Shown piece after piece: positions 44,279 through 53,674 of a stretch of DNA of 64,000 bases. Numbering within the stretch: the stretch's first letter is position 1; the number at the start of each line of letters is the position of its first letter. The position numbers were made by a program, and so were the translations under genes. Source of the stretch: Halohasta litorea (lineage in GTDB: Archaea > Halobacteriota > Halobacteria > Halobacteriales > Haloferacaceae); contig NZ_JANHDJ010000003.1 in assembly GCF_024494645.1 (NCBI RefSeq), positions 248,001 to 312,000 of the forward strand. Reading direction: 5' to 3'. The notes beneath the pieces were generated by a model. The model saw only the letters and a list, made by a program, of their open reading frames with translations, was not told the origin of the DNA and made no database searches.

Positions 44279-44947
44279 TCACTCACTGATCGACTCCAGG
44301 ACCGACAGCGTCCCGTCGAAATACGACGCGTCGGTCACGTGGTCGGCCGCCGCCAGCGCCCGATCGTCGGCGTTGCCCACCGCATACGACTCCCCGGCGG
44401 TCTCGAACAATGAGACGTCGTTTTCGCTGTCGCCGACGGCGACGAACGCACTCGGGTCGAGGCCGAGGAGGTCGGCGACCGCCGCAAGCCCATCGCCCTT
44501 CTCGACGCCCGGCGTCTTCAAGTGGTAGGCATAGCCCGTGTCGACGACTTCGAGGTCGAACTCCGCGGCCACCTCTCGCAGGAGATCCTCGTCGGCGTCC
44601 ATCGAGGCGGCGATCTCGCTTTCCCGCCAGCGATTGGTGGTGTCGGCGTCCCCCCAGCCGAGATCGCCGCCCCGCTCGCCGAACAGTTCGATGGCGGCCT
44701 CGGCGACCTCGCGGTCCCCCTGAAACGCCAAGTGATCGTCAGCACAGACGACGCCGCCGTTTTCGGCGATGACGCGCTCGGGAATGCCGAGGAAGTGACA
44801 GAGTGCGACCGGGTAGGGAAACGATTTGCCCGTGGCGATGACGATCGGCGCGGGCCACTCGGGGAGGCGTTCGAAGACGCGAGGGTCGATCCGGTGGGCC
44901 GCAGTTGTCAGCGTGCCGTCGATATCGAGCGCGAGCGGTGGTACCAT
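44279..44947 (-). CDS. HAD-family phosphoglycolate phosphatase-like hydrolase
   Basis: 222 residues from the ATG at 44947 (MVPPLALDIDGTLTTAAHR). HAD motifs: DIDGTLT (nucleophile Asp8), VIATGKS (Thr/Ser motif II), GVEKGDGLAAVADLLGL (Lys motif III), and AVGDSENDVSLFETAG (motif IV). The C2B cap matches the archaeal phosphoglycolate phosphatase family of about 225 residues. It removes phosphate from phosphoglycolate or a similar metabolite. It is divergent from dhaK across 103 bp. Confidence 0.88.
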   Translation of the reverse strand: MVPPLALDIDGTLTTAAHRIDPRVFERLPEWPAPIVIATGKSFPYPVALCHFLGIPERVIAENGGVVCADDHLAFQGDREVAEAAIELFGERGGDLGWGDADTTNRWRESEIAASMDADEDLLREVAAEFDLEVVDTGYAYHLKTPGVEKGDGLAAVADLLGLDPSAFVAVGDSENDVSLFETAGESYAVGNADDRALAAADHVTDASYFDGTLSVLESISE

Positions 44948-45050
44948 AGCCACCCTTGGTGAGCGGCCGCAAAAACGTCTCTGCAATGGGTACTGTCAAT
45001 GCAGGAGAAATCATCTTTTTCATAATAGATGGTGTAGTACGGGATGTCGT

Positions 45051-46046
45051 ATGAAGAAACTGATCAACGATTCAGAGGCAGTCGTCGACGAAATGCTCGA
45101 TGGAATGCTTGCGGCCTACCCGGAGCAGCTTCGGCGGCTCGATGATACGGAGGTGATGGTACGGGCAGACGCTCCCGTCTCGGGCAAAGTCGGGATCGTC
45201 TCGGGCGGTGGCAGCGGCCACGAACCCACACACGCTGGCTTCATCGGCGACGGAATGTTGGACGGCGCAGCGGCGGGCGAAGTGTTCACCTCGCCGACGG
45301 CCGACCAGCTCAACGACATGATCGAAGCCTGTGATTCGGGCGAAGGCGTCCTCTGTGTGGTCAAAAACTACGAGGGCGACGTGATGAACTTCGAAACAGC
45401 AGGCGAGATGGCCGCCATGGAGGACATCGAGGTCAGGCAGGTCGTCGTCAACGACGACGTAGCTGTCGAGGACTCGCTGTATACGAGCGGCCGACGCGGC
45501 GTCGCCGGGACCATTTTCGTCCACAAAGTCGCCGGGGCAAAGGCCGCGGAGGGCGCGGAGCTCGACGAGGTCGAACGCGTCGCCAACAAGATGATCGACA
45601 ACGTGGCGACGATGGGCGTCGCGCTGACCTCGTGTGTGACACCCGATAAGGGAGAACCGACGTTCGATCTCCCGGACGACGAGATCGAACTCGGTATCGG
45701 TATCCACGGCGAGCCGGGCACCGAGCGTGTCGACATGATGAGCGCCGACGAGATCACCGACCACCTCACCGAGAAGGTCCTCGAAGATCTGGATCTCGAC
45801 GAGGGCCAGGAGATCCTCACACTCGTCAACGGAATGGGCGGCACCCCACAGTCGGAGCTGTTCATCCTCAACCGTCGGCTCCAGGAGGTCGTCTCCGACC
45901 ACGGCCTCGAAACCTGGGACGCGTGGGTCGGCGACTACATGACCTCGCTGGATATGATGGGCGCGTCGATCACCGTGGCGGCAGTCGACGAGGAGCTCAA
46001 AGAGCTGCTGTCCGCCGACGCCGACACGCCAGCACTCACAGTCTGA
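45051..46046 (+). CDS. dhaK: Dihydroxyacetone kinase, substrate-binding subunit
   Basis: 331 residues from the ATG at 45051. DhaK binds dihydroxyacetone through a covalent hemiaminal with a His; the segment IGIHGEPGTERVDM (about 224) has that His. The start KKLINDSEAVVDEMLDGML and SGGGSGHEPTHAGFIGDGML (about 51-70) are DhaK hallmarks. It receives phosphate from DhaL to form dihydroxyacetone phosphate. First gene of the dhaK-dhaL-dhaM run. A CATAATAG stretch lies about 25 bp upstream. Confidence 0.96.
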   Translation: MKKLINDSEAVVDEMLDGMLAAYPEQLRRLDDTEVMVRADAPVSGKVGIVSGGGSGHEPTHAGFIGDGMLDGAAAGEVFTSPTADQLNDMIEACDSGEGVLCVVKNYEGDVMNFETAGEMAAMEDIEVRQVVVNDDVAVEDSLYTSGRRGVAGTIFVHKVAGAKAAEGAELDEVERVANKMIDNVATMGVALTSCVTPDKGEPTFDLPDDEIELGIGIHGEPGTERVDMMSADEITDHLTEKVLEDLDLDEGQEILTLVNGMGGTPQSELFILNRRLQEVVSDHGLETWDAWVGDYMTSLDMMGASITVAAVDEELKELLSADADTPALTV

Positions 46047-46170
46047 GACGGCCAGCACACTCCCATTTTTCCGACAACTGCACGACCTGACACCGATACT
46101 GACAAGCAAGCCGACAAGTGCATGGTTTTTCGACACAAATACTTTGATGTTCGGGCGACTCTCCTACAAC

Positions 46171-46890
46171 ATGGTAGATGAACCAACACAGCAGGAGGCG
46201 ATCCGGGCAGCCGCCGAAGCAGTCGCCGACCGACTGGAGGACGAAAAAGAGTACCTGACCGAACTGGATTCGGCGATCGGTGACGCCGACCACGGCTCGA
46301 ACCTCGCACGCGGTTTCCGGGCAGCCGCGGATGCAGTCGCAGACGACGAGGAGTCGACGCCGGAGGAACTGGTCAAGAAGATCGGCGTCACACTGATCTC
46401 GAAGGTCGGTGGGGCCTCCGGGCCGCTGTACGGCGGCTCGATCATGAGCGCCAGCCAGACCTTCGAGGAGGGGGTGACCGCCGAGAGTTCGGTTGCGTTC
46501 GCGGAGGCCTATCTCGACAAGGTCAAAGACCGGGGCGACGCCCAGCTCGGCGCGAAGACGATGGTCGACGCGCTGACCCCGGCGGTCCACACATTTAAAA
46601 AGTCGATCGAGGTCGACGAACTGCCGCCGCTGACCGCCTTCGCCAAGGCCACTGCCGCCGCCGAGCGCGGCGTCGAGTACACGGTCCCGATCCGGGCACA
46701 GAAGGGCCGGGCCTCCTACCTCGGTTGGCGGTCGGTCGGCCACCAGGACCCCGGGGCGACCTCGACGTGGTTCATTATGCAGGAGCTCCTGGAGGTCGCC
46801 GACGACTACCTTGAGGGCGAAACCGACGTCGACGCGCGGTCGCCGACGATCCCCGAGGAGACACCCGACGAAGTCGAGGAGGAGGCGTGA
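46171..46890 (+). CDS. dhaL: Dihydroxyacetone kinase, ADP-binding subunit
   Basis: 239 residues from the ATG at 46171 (MVDEPTQQEAIRAAAEAV). DhaL holds a bound ADP that is phosphorylated by DhaM. DSAIGDADHGSNLARGF (about 31-47) has the two Asp and one His that bind Mg-ADP, and GGASGPLYGG is the nucleotide loop; DALTPAVHTF follows. An in-frame ATG at 46147 could extend it. It is followed at once by dhaM with a four-base overlap. There is a 124-bp gap after dhaK, so a second promoter is possible. Confidence 0.95.
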   Translation: MVDEPTQQEAIRAAAEAVADRLEDEKEYLTELDSAIGDADHGSNLARGFRAAADAVADDEESTPEELVKKIGVTLISKVGGASGPLYGGSIMSASQTFEEGVTAESSVAFAEAYLDKVKDRGDAQLGAKTMVDALTPAVHTFKKSIEVDELPPLTAFAKATAAAERGVEYTVPIRAQKGRASYLGWRSVGHQDPGATSTWFIMQELLEVADDYLEGETDVDARSPTIPEETPDEVEEEA

Positions 46891-47270
46891 TCGGACTCGT
46901 CGTGGTTTCTCACAGCCACAAGGCCGCCGAGGGGATCTGCGAGCTTGCCGCCCAGATGGGCGGCGATGCGCCCCTCGAACCCGCGGGTGGTGACGGCGAG
47001 GGCGGGATCGGCACCGACGCCAGCCGGATCGGCGACGCGATCGCGGCCGCCGACGACGGCGAGGGCGTGGTCGTCCTCGTCGACCTCGGCAGCGCGGTGA
47101 TGAACGCCGAACTCGCCATCGAGATGACCGAGGCCAACGCCACCATCGCCGACGCCCCGATCCTGGAGGGCGCGCTCAACGCCGCGGTCGAGGCGACAAA
47201 CGAGAAGGCGACCGTCGAGTCGGTCCTCGAAAAAGCCGAAGAGGCCCGCACCTACCGGAAGACCTCTTAA
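46887..47270 (+). CDS. dhaM: PTS-type dihydroxyacetone kinase phosphotransferase subunit
   Basis: 127 residues from a GTG start that overlaps the dhaL stop (GTGA). IIA-type (mannose-family) fold: IGLVVVSHSHKAAEGICELAAQMGG with the active His9, and VVVLVDLGSAVMNAELAIE later. It carries phosphate from HPr to DhaL-ADP. It is a single IIA domain, without the fused HPr and EI parts of E. coli DhaM, fitting the separate ptsH and ptsI genes just downstream. Confidence 0.95.
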   Translation: MIGLVVVSHSHKAAEGICELAAQMGGDAPLEPAGGDGEGGIGTDASRIGDAIAAADDGEGVVVLVDLGSAVMNAELAIEMTEANATIADAPILEGALNAAVEATNEKATVESVLEKAEEARTYRKTS

Positions 47271-47280
47271 AAAGGACTGA

Positions 47281-47309
47281 CGGTCGGTGCGACCGCCGGG
47301 CACTTTTTT
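47281..47309. terminator. Hairpin with T-run between dhaM and ptsI
   Basis: CGGTCG-GTG-CGACCG (47281-47295) forms a perfect 6-bp stem with a 3-nt loop, followed 8 nt later by six T (47304-47309). It ends the dhaKLM run, 10 bp after the dhaM stop, and lies between convergent genes. Confidence 0.65.
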
Positions 47310-47346
47310 AAATACCAGTAGAGGAAAACAGACCTTCGGCGTGTGT

Positions 47347-49056
47347 TTATAAGCAGTCCTGAACCTCGGCGAGCGTGTCGGCCGCAAGCACCGACTCGGC
47401 CAGCGCGTCGGCAGCCTCGGTGTCGACCTCCTGGATCGCCGTTTTCACATCGGGGATCGTCACCGCGCTCATGCTGAGTTCGTCGAGGCCGAGTCCGACG
47501 AGGAGCTCGGTCAGCTCGGGATCACCGGCCATCTCGCCGCACATTCCGACCCACGCGCCGCCAGCGTGGCCCGCGGTGACGGTGCGGTCGATCGCCCGGA
47601 CGACCGCCGGAGCCAGCGGGTCCTGGTAGTCGGTCATCCGATCCAGATCGCGCTGGGCGCTCTGGATGTACTGGGTGAGGTCGTTGGTCCCGATCGAGAG
47701 GAAATCGACCCGTTCGGCGAAGGCGTCGGCCAGATACGTCGAGGCCGGGGTCTCGACCATCACGCCGAGTTCGGGAATCGCGTACTCGACGCCCTCACTC
47801 TCAAGGTCGTCGGCGACCTGCTCGACCTGTTCGAGGGCAGCCTCCAGCTCCTCGACCGTCGAGACCAGCGGGAACATCACTGCGAGCCCGGCCCCCGCAT
47901 CGGTGGCCGCGACGCGCAGGAGTGCTCGAAGCTGCGTCTCGAAGAGGTCGGCGTGTTCCTCCAAGGAGAGTCGAATCCCACGCGCGCCGAGGAAGCCGTT
48001 TTCCTCGGGGTCGAGATCCAGATAGTCGATGGGCTTGTCGCCGCCGACATCGAGCGTGCGGACGACGATCCGCGGCTCCTCGCCCGTGAGGCCTGCCGCG
48101 AAGGTCTCACAGACCTCGTGGTAGGCATCGTACTGCTCGTCCTCGTCGGGCGCCGCCGAGCGGTCCTGGAACAGGAACTCGGTCCGGAACAGGCCGACGC
48201 CGTCCGCACCGCGGTCGACCGCCGGTTCGGCCTCGACGGGCGTGCCGAGGTTGGCTGCGACCTCGATCTCGCGACCGTCGGCGGTCGCAACCGACTCCTC
48301 GACGACCGGTGTTTGGGTCGACTCGGCGGCTCGCTGGCGGGTCTCCTCGTCCGGCTCGGCGATCACGACGCCCGCCTCGCCGTCGACGACCACCTGCTGG
48401 CCATCCTCGATGGCGTCGAGCTCGTCGCCGATGCCGACAACCGCCGGAATCCCCAGCGAGCGGGCGATGATCGCGGCGTGGGCGGTTCGGCCGCCCTTGC
48501 TCGTCGCAATGCCGGTGATCGCCTCGGGGTCGAGCTGGGCCGTATCGCTGGGCGTCAGCATCTCCGCGAGGACGACCGACCCATCGGGCAGCGAGCCGAG
48601 ATCCGTGCGTTCGGTCCCCGTCAGCAGCCGAAGGAGCCGATCGCGGATATCCCGGAGATCGTCGGCGCGCTCGGCCATCATCCCGTCCATCCCCTCGAAC
48701 TGCTCGATAGGACCTTCGAAGGCCTCCATCACTGCGTGCGGGGCCGGAAGCCCATCGTCGAGGGCCGCCTCGACGCCGGACTCGATCTGTGGGTCCTCCA
48801 GGAACTTCAGGTGGGCGTCGAACACCGCCGCTTCATCGTCGCCCACGCGCTCGCGCGTCGACTCGCGTTCGGCCTCCAGTTCGGCGCGGGCGTCGGCCTG
48901 TGCCTCGTCGAATCGCTCGCGTTCGGCCGCGGCGTCGACGTCTTCGGCGGCTGGCGGCTCGTCGAGATCAGTGACATCGGTGGGGCGGTACCACGTCGCA
49001 GTGCCGATGCCGACGGTGGGTGTGGCACCGATCCCCTCGTAACGCCGTTCGGTCAC
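47347..49056 (-). CDS. ptsI: PTS enzyme I (PEP-protein phosphotransferase)
   Basis: 569 residues, normal EI length. It autophosphorylates from PEP and passes phosphate to HPr. The active His lies in SKGGRTAHAAIIARSLGIPAVVG (about 187-209). The C-terminal PEP-binding barrel has FRTEFLF, SIGTNDLTQY and GMCGEMAGDP with the active Cys. Its start overlaps the ptsH stop (ATGA). Together with dhaKLM it makes a complete PTS for dihydroxyacetone; no sugar EIIBC gene is near. Confidence 0.96.
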   Translation of the reverse strand: MTERRYEGIGATPTVGIGTATWYRPTDVTDLDEPPAAEDVDAAAERERFDEAQADARAELEAERESTRERVGDDEAAVFDAHLKFLEDPQIESGVEAALDDGLPAPHAVMEAFEGPIEQFEGMDGMMAERADDLRDIRDRLLRLLTGTERTDLGSLPDGSVVLAEMLTPSDTAQLDPEAITGIATSKGGRTAHAAIIARSLGIPAVVGIGDELDAIEDGQQVVVDGEAGVVIAEPDEETRQRAAESTQTPVVEESVATADGREIEVAANLGTPVEAEPAVDRGADGVGLFRTEFLFQDRSAAPDEDEQYDAYHEVCETFAAGLTGEEPRIVVRTLDVGGDKPIDYLDLDPEENGFLGARGIRLSLEEHADLFETQLRALLRVAATDAGAGLAVMFPLVSTVEELEAALEQVEQVADDLESEGVEYAIPELGVMVETPASTYLADAFAERVDFLSIGTNDLTQYIQSAQRDLDRMTDYQDPLAPAVVRAIDRTVTAGHAGGAWVGMCGEMAGDPELTELLVGLGLDELSMSAVTIPDVKTAIQEVDTEAADALAESVLAADTLAEVQDCL

Positions 49057-49343
49057 GGCAGCTCCATGTCGTCGAGTTCGTCTTCGGGTGTCGAGAGGAT
49101 CGCCTCAAGGGCATCGAGGGCGGCCTCGGCGTCGGGACCCTCGGCGACCAGCCGCACGTCGTCGCCGCCACGGACGCCGAGCCCCGTGACGCCGAGCATA
49201 CTATCGGCGGAGACGGCCGGGCGGTTGCCGTCGACTGCCTCGACGGTGACCTCGGCATCGAAGCTCCCCGCGGTCTCGACGAAGGTGGCTGCTGGGCGTG
49301 CGTGGAGTCCATCATCAGGGACGACAGTCAGGGTTCGTTCCAT
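49053..49343 (-). CDS. ptsH: PTS phosphocarrier protein HPr
   Basis: 96 residues. The active His motif VPDDGLHARPAATFVE gives His14. SADSMLGVTGLGVRGGDDV carries the conserved Ser region; the regulatory-Ser spacing is as in bacterial HPr, but no HPr kinase gene is known in the window. ptsH is upstream of ptsI in the same two-gene operon (four-base overlap). Transcription is toward dhaM, convergent. Confidence 0.95.
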   Translation of the reverse strand: MERTLTVVPDDGLHARPAATFVETAGSFDAEVTVEAVDGNRPAVSADSMLGVTGLGVRGGDDVRLVAEGPDAEAALDALEAILSTPEDELDDMELP

Positions 49344-49489
49344 ACCCTACTGTTGGACTCGACGGTCTTTATCTTACTGCAGACAGGAGCCGTTTACCCG
49401 ACAATCAGCCGAAAGGAGCGGGGGTATCCCGCCCGTGTTTCGATAACTGTTACAAATGTTGATAGAAACGTCGAATGGGTGTGAGCCGA

Positions 49490-52261
49490 CTATCGGCCGT
49501 TTTGGCTGTAGGATTCGAGCTGTCGTTCGACCCGGTTGGTGAGTCGTTCGAGTTCCGCTTCGACATCGCCGTCGACCATATCGGGGTAAGCCTCGCCGAC
49601 GAGCGTGCGGACCGTGCTGAAGGGGCCGATCCGCGCGCCGTTTGTCGCGGGGCTGTCCTTGCTTGAGAGCAGTTGGTCGATGGCGACCTTGTGGCCGGGG
49701 TTCTGCCGGAACCAGCCGTCACGGTCGAGCTGGTCGATCCCGCCCTCGTGGACCGGCAGGTAGCCGGTCTCGCGGTGCCAACGTGCCTGCTGTTCGGGCT
49801 GGGTGAGCCACGCGAGGAACTGGCCCGCGGCGTCCTGTTCTTTCTGGGAGGCCGACTCCGAGACCCACAGCGACGCCCCGCCGACGATGAGCCCCTCGCG
49901 TTGGCCGGGGGTGGGGAGGCCGCTGATGCCAACGTCGAAGTCCGCATCGCCGGTGATGCCGCCGAGCGACGACGAGGAGGCGATGACCATCGGCGCGGTG
50001 CCGTCGTGGAACGCGTTTTTGGCCTTCCCACGGGCCTCCATGCCGGGATTATGGTAGAGCCCCTCGCGGTCGAGGTTCGTCCACCAGCCGTAAATCTCCT
50101 GGGCGGCCTCGCTGTCGAAGTAGGCCTCGTCGGGCGTTCCGGCCCGGCCGTTCCGTTTGTTGACGATCTCCTGGCCCGCGGTTGCGAACCACTGCTCGAC
50201 GAACCACGAGTAGTTGGCGAAGGTAATGCCGTACTCCGCGACGCCCTGGTCGACGATCTGCTCGGCGGCCCGGGTGACCTCGTCGAACGTCGTCGGCGGG
50301 TTGTTCGGGTCGAGTCCGGCCTGTTGGAAGGCTCGTTTGTCGAAACAGAGCACAGGCACCGAGGAGTTGAACGGCATCGAGTTGAGCGTCCCGTTGGTTC
50401 GGTAGTAGCTCAAGACGGGATCGACGTAGTCGTTCAGCGAGACGTTGCGGGGTAACACGCCCTCAACAGGGGTGAACGCCCCGCTGTCCATCGCGCGGGC
50501 GGTGCCGATCTCGTAGATCTGCGCCAGCGCCGGGGCAGCCCCCTTCTCGGCGGCCGACATCGTCGATTCGAGCGTGCCGCGGTAGCTGCCCTTCGAGGTG
50601 GCGTTGATCTGGATGCCATCGGCCTGCTCTTCGAACTCACGGATGAGGTCTTCGAGCAACAGTCCCTTCTCGCCGCCCATCGCGTGCCAGAACTCGATGG
50701 ACGTGACGTTCGAGCCGACGGCGGTTCGTGATCGGGTATCGCGCAGCGTGTAGGAGTTGACCAGCGAGTCGAGGGTATCGACACGCTCGTCGAGAGTCGT
50801 CACACCGGTCGAGACCTCCGCCAGGGCGGTGGTCTGCTGTTCGGCGGCTGCTGCCGCGGTTTCGGAGCGCTCGGCAGTCTCGTCGGATATCTCGCCCACA
50901 TCGTCGACCATCGCGGCGGCCTCCTGGAGCGAGTTGGCCTGGCTGTCGGTCGCCTCGCTGATCTCCTGGACGCCGACGTTGGTCTCCTCGACGTCGTCGG
51001 CGATCTCGCGGAACGTCTCGACGGCACCCTCGATGGTGTCGACGCCGGCGTCGATCCGTTCGCGGGTCTCTTGCATCTCGTCTACGGTGGTATCGGCCTG
51101 CTCGCGGACGTTTCCAATCGAGGTCTCGATGTCGCCGGCGGCCTCCTCGGCGTCCTCGGCGAGGCTCTTGACCTCGTTGGCGACGACCGCGAAGCCTTCG
51201 CCCGCCTCACCGGCCCGGGCGGCCTCGATCGAGGCGTTGAGCGCGAGGATGTTGGTCTGGCTGGCGACCTCGCCGATGAACTCGGCGATATCCTCGATCT
51301 CCTCGATCAGCTCGTCGAGCTCCTCGGTCGCCTCCAGCGTTCGGCTGGTGCGGGTATCGATCTCGTCGAGTTCGGCCAGGGCGTTGGTCGCCAGCTCCCG
51401 GCCTTTTTCGCCGCGCTGGGCGGCCTGCTCGGAGGCCTCGGCGACCTCGTTGGCCGAGGAGGCGACCTCTTCGGTGGCGGCCGACAGCGACCGGATCTCG
51501 TTGGAGAGATCGTCGACCATCTCGTGTTGTTTGGCCGTATCGTCTGAGATCCCCGAGACGGAGTGGCTGACCTCCTTGCTTGCGGATTTGACCTCGTCGA
51601 CCCGGCCGGTGACGCGTTCGGTGGCCCCCTCGACCTGGTCGCCGAACTCGTCTACGGTCTGGATCGTATCCTCGAACTCATCGAGCATATGGTTGAACGC
51701 GTGGGCGACCTCGGCGGCGTTCGCGTCGTCGTGGTCGGCATCGAGCCGGACGGTGAGATCACCTTCCGCACACTGTTCCATCGCCGTCGAGAGCTGCGAG
51801 GAGAACTGCTGCCAGTCTACATCCGGTTCCGAGCCCCCGGCCGACGAGCGAGAGCCATCCTCATCGGAGAGATCGGAGTACTCGGAGCCGACCGGCTCCC
51901 CGCCGTCGGAGGCCGTCGAAACCCCAGCATCGACCGGTTCCGCCTCGACAGTCACTGGTTCGGTCGAGTCGGCGTCGGTATCTGATTCCGGTTCGGCCGT
52001 GGTATCGACTGCCGAGCGTCCACCCTCGTCGTCAGCCAACGGTTCAGACTTGTCGGATCGGTCATCGGAATCGCCGCCCCACGGTCTCGAAAACAGTCCG
52101 AAGAAGCCGAGGGCCGGTCCAACACCGACCGAGAAATCTGTGAGACTACTCCATCCGAGAAGAACAACGAGGAGTCCGATCACAGCAGCAGCACGCTCGA
52201 CCCGGTGCCAGCCGACACCGAAGGGACCGACCGTGTGACTGGCTCTCAGTTGTACACGCAT
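49490..52261 (-). CDS. Chemoreceptor (MCP) domain fused to C-terminal UgpB-type glycerol-3-phosphate binding domain
   Basis: 923 residues. A hydrophobic N-terminal segment (about 24-57) is one long or two short membrane helices. An acidic linker (60-148) leads to a HAMP-like region (150-205), then the methyl-accepting signalling hairpin (210-505) whose tip reads [19 protein letters not shown]. From about 520 the chain is a solute-binding protein of the UgpB type: [66 protein letters not shown]. From memory, UgpB residues contacting glycerol 3-phosphate (Tyr, Glu, Ser, Ser, Gly, Tyr, Arg) are all kept. No hydrophobic segment separates the domains, so the binding domain should be cytoplasmic. 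It lies among glycerol and dihydroxyacetone genes. Confidence 0.88.
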   Translation of the reverse strand: MRVQLRASHTVGPFGVGWHRVERAAAVIGLLVVLLGWSSLTDFSVGVGPALGFFGLFSRPWGGDSDDRSDKSEPLADDEGGRSAVDTTAEPESDTDADSTEPVTVEAEPVDAGVSTASDGGEPVGSEYSDLSDEDGSRSSAGGSEPDVDWQQFSSQLSTAMEQCAEGDLTVRLDADHDDANAAEVAHAFNHMLDEFEDTIQTVDEFGDQVEGATERVTGRVDEVKSASKEVSHSVSGISDDTAKQHEMVDDLSNEIRSLSAATEEVASSANEVAEASEQAAQRGEKGRELATNALAELDEIDTRTSRTLEATEELDELIEEIEDIAEFIGEVASQTNILALNASIEAARAGEAGEGFAVVANEVKSLAEDAEEAAGDIETSIGNVREQADTTVDEMQETRERIDAGVDTIEGAVETFREIADDVEETNVGVQEISEATDSQANSLQEAAAMVDDVGEISDETAERSETAAAAAEQQTTALAEVSTGVTTLDERVDTLDSLVNSYTLRDTRSRTAVGSNVTSIEFWHAMGGEKGLLLEDLIREFEEQADGIQINATSKGSYRGTLESTMSAAEKGAAPALAQIYEIGTARAMDSGAFTPVEGVLPRNVSLNDYVDPVLSYYRTNGTLNSMPFNSSVPVLCFDKRAFQQAGLDPNNPPTTFDEVTRAAEQIVDQGVAEYGITFANYSWFVEQWFATAGQEIVNKRNGRAGTPDEAYFDSEAAQEIYGWWTNLDREGLYHNPGMEARGKAKNAFHDGTAPMVIASSSSLGGITGDADFDVGISGLPTPGQREGLIVGGASLWVSESASQKEQDAAGQFLAWLTQPEQQARWHRETGYLPVHEGGIDQLDRDGWFRQNPGHKVAIDQLLSSKDSPATNGARIGPFSTVRTLVGEAYPDMVDGDVEAELERLTNRVERQLESYSQNGR

Positions 52262-52346
52262 GTTGTGGAAAGTACCCGCATGGTTTAAATAAACTTGTGT
52301 TTCAAATTATCGTCTATGAAACTCATCCTCTCGGCCGCCGGACAGC

Positions 52347-53516
52347 TTAGCAGACCGAGGAGAGATAGCGAAACACGAGCGTGGGGAACCGGGGTTCGAG
52401 CCGCGAGGGTGGTCGGCCGACCCGCTCGGCGTCGTCGACTTTGAGGCGACGAACGATCCCTGCCTCGGCGAGCTCGTAGAGCACCCGTTCGGTCGTCGCC
52501 CGCGAGAGGTCCAGCCGGTCGTCGGCGATCCCATCGGCGGCCGCGCTGACGGAGTTGCGGTCGGTCTCCGGGAGGTCGACGAGCCGACACAACACCTGTT
52601 GGCGGCTTTCGGGGAGGGACAACACCCGCCCCAGCGAAACGGAGGGCCGTGGGACGGCGTCCATCCCCGCGGCGAGGTCGTCGGGGCCGATCTGTTCGTG
52701 GCCGTTGTCGTCGGCGATCAGTCCGGCGCTGAACAGCGCCGCCAGGGCGTCGTGGCTGTCGCCGTCGGCCCACGCGGCGATCTCCCGGAGCTGTTCGTGT
52801 GTGACTGCGGCCCTGGTGAGACCGTCCGTCTGTCGGCTCGTCAGGATCTCGATCAGCGTGTGGCGGCGATAGGGACCGAACCGGACCGTTTCGGGGTCGT
52901 TTAGGAGTTCCGCCACCGCATCGGGTTCGTCGTGACCGGCGAGCACGGTCGAGACCGACGTGCTGAACCCATCGAACTGGTCGCAGACGGTTTCGACCGA
53001 CAGCGTCTCGGGCTCGCCGACGTGGTCGACCGCAACCACGACCGACTGGCCGTCGACCGACAGGCGGTCGGCCAACCGGGTTCGGATCGTCTCGGCACCG
53101 ACCCCCTGTTTGGGCACTGGGTCGGTGGTGAGACTGTTGAGAACGGTATGCGCCAGCGCGAAGCCGGTTTTGGCCTGTCGGCCATCGACGTAGACGAAGG
53201 CGATGTCCGTTGTGGGCTCCGCGCGCGTAGTAGTATATATACGACCGGTGGAGCGACCGATCAGCCGATCGAGATGAGTAAACAGCGCGCGGATGACGGC
53301 GGATTTCCCGGTGCCTTTCGGCCCCCAGACGTAGCAGTCGCTCGGCAGCCGACCGGCGAAAGCCGGGTTGAGGATATCGAGCAGCTGCTCGATCACGAGC
53401 CCGCGGCCGGTCGGCTCGGTGGGGTGGGCGATCGGATTCAACGCATCGGATTCACGCACCAAGCGTGGCTCGTGGTCGGTCTGCTGGCGTCGGAGGATGC
53501 GCTCTTCGATGTTCAT
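52347..53516 (-). CDS. Orc1/Cdc6-like ATPase with altered Walker B
   Basis: 389 residues. The AAA+ start GRGLVIEQLLDILNPAFAGRLPSDCYVWGPKGTGKSAVIRAL has an intact Walker A (65-72). Walker B reads VVVAVDHVGE (159-168) where replication initiators have Asp-Glu, so ATP hydrolysis may be changed. A winged-helix C-terminus follows (RATTERVLYELAEAGIVRRLKVDD). It belongs to the many divergent Cdc6 paralogues of haloarchaea. I see no origin repeats beside it, so an origin role is not supported. It sits between the MCP-UgpB gene and the glycerol membrane protein, same strand, without obvious link. Confidence 0.83.
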   Translation of the reverse strand: MNIEERILRRQQTDHEPRLVRESDALNPIAHPTEPTGRGLVIEQLLDILNPAFAGRLPSDCYVWGPKGTGKSAVIRALFTHLDRLIGRSTGRIYTTTRAEPTTDIAFVYVDGRQAKTGFALAHTVLNSLTTDPVPKQGVGAETIRTRLADRLSVDGQSVVVAVDHVGEPETLSVETVCDQFDGFSTSVSTVLAGHDEPDAVAELLNDPETVRFGPYRRHTLIEILTSRQTDGLTRAAVTHEQLREIAAWADGDSHDALAALFSAGLIADDNGHEQIGPDDLAAGMDAVPRPSVSLGRVLSLPESRQQVLCRLVDLPETDRNSVSAAADGIADDRLDLSRATTERVLYELAEAGIVRRLKVDDAERVGRPPSRLEPRFPTLVFRYLSSVC

Positions 53517-53674
53517 GCTGGGTTTTGGGATTCGGGTGTCGGTGGGTACTGAAATGCGTCTCGTGGGGTGTACTGAAAACCGAAAAAACGTCAGCCAACA
53601 CCGTCACCGAACGACGAGTGTCAGCGGCTCCGACTCACCAACGGGGTGAGCAAGGAGTGGTTGGTGTGGCTGTC

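Noticed and set aside
53517-53674. Replication origin next to the Cdc6-like gene
   Set aside because: The 158-bp upstream region has neither a strong AT-rich stretch nor repeated origin-box-like motifs.
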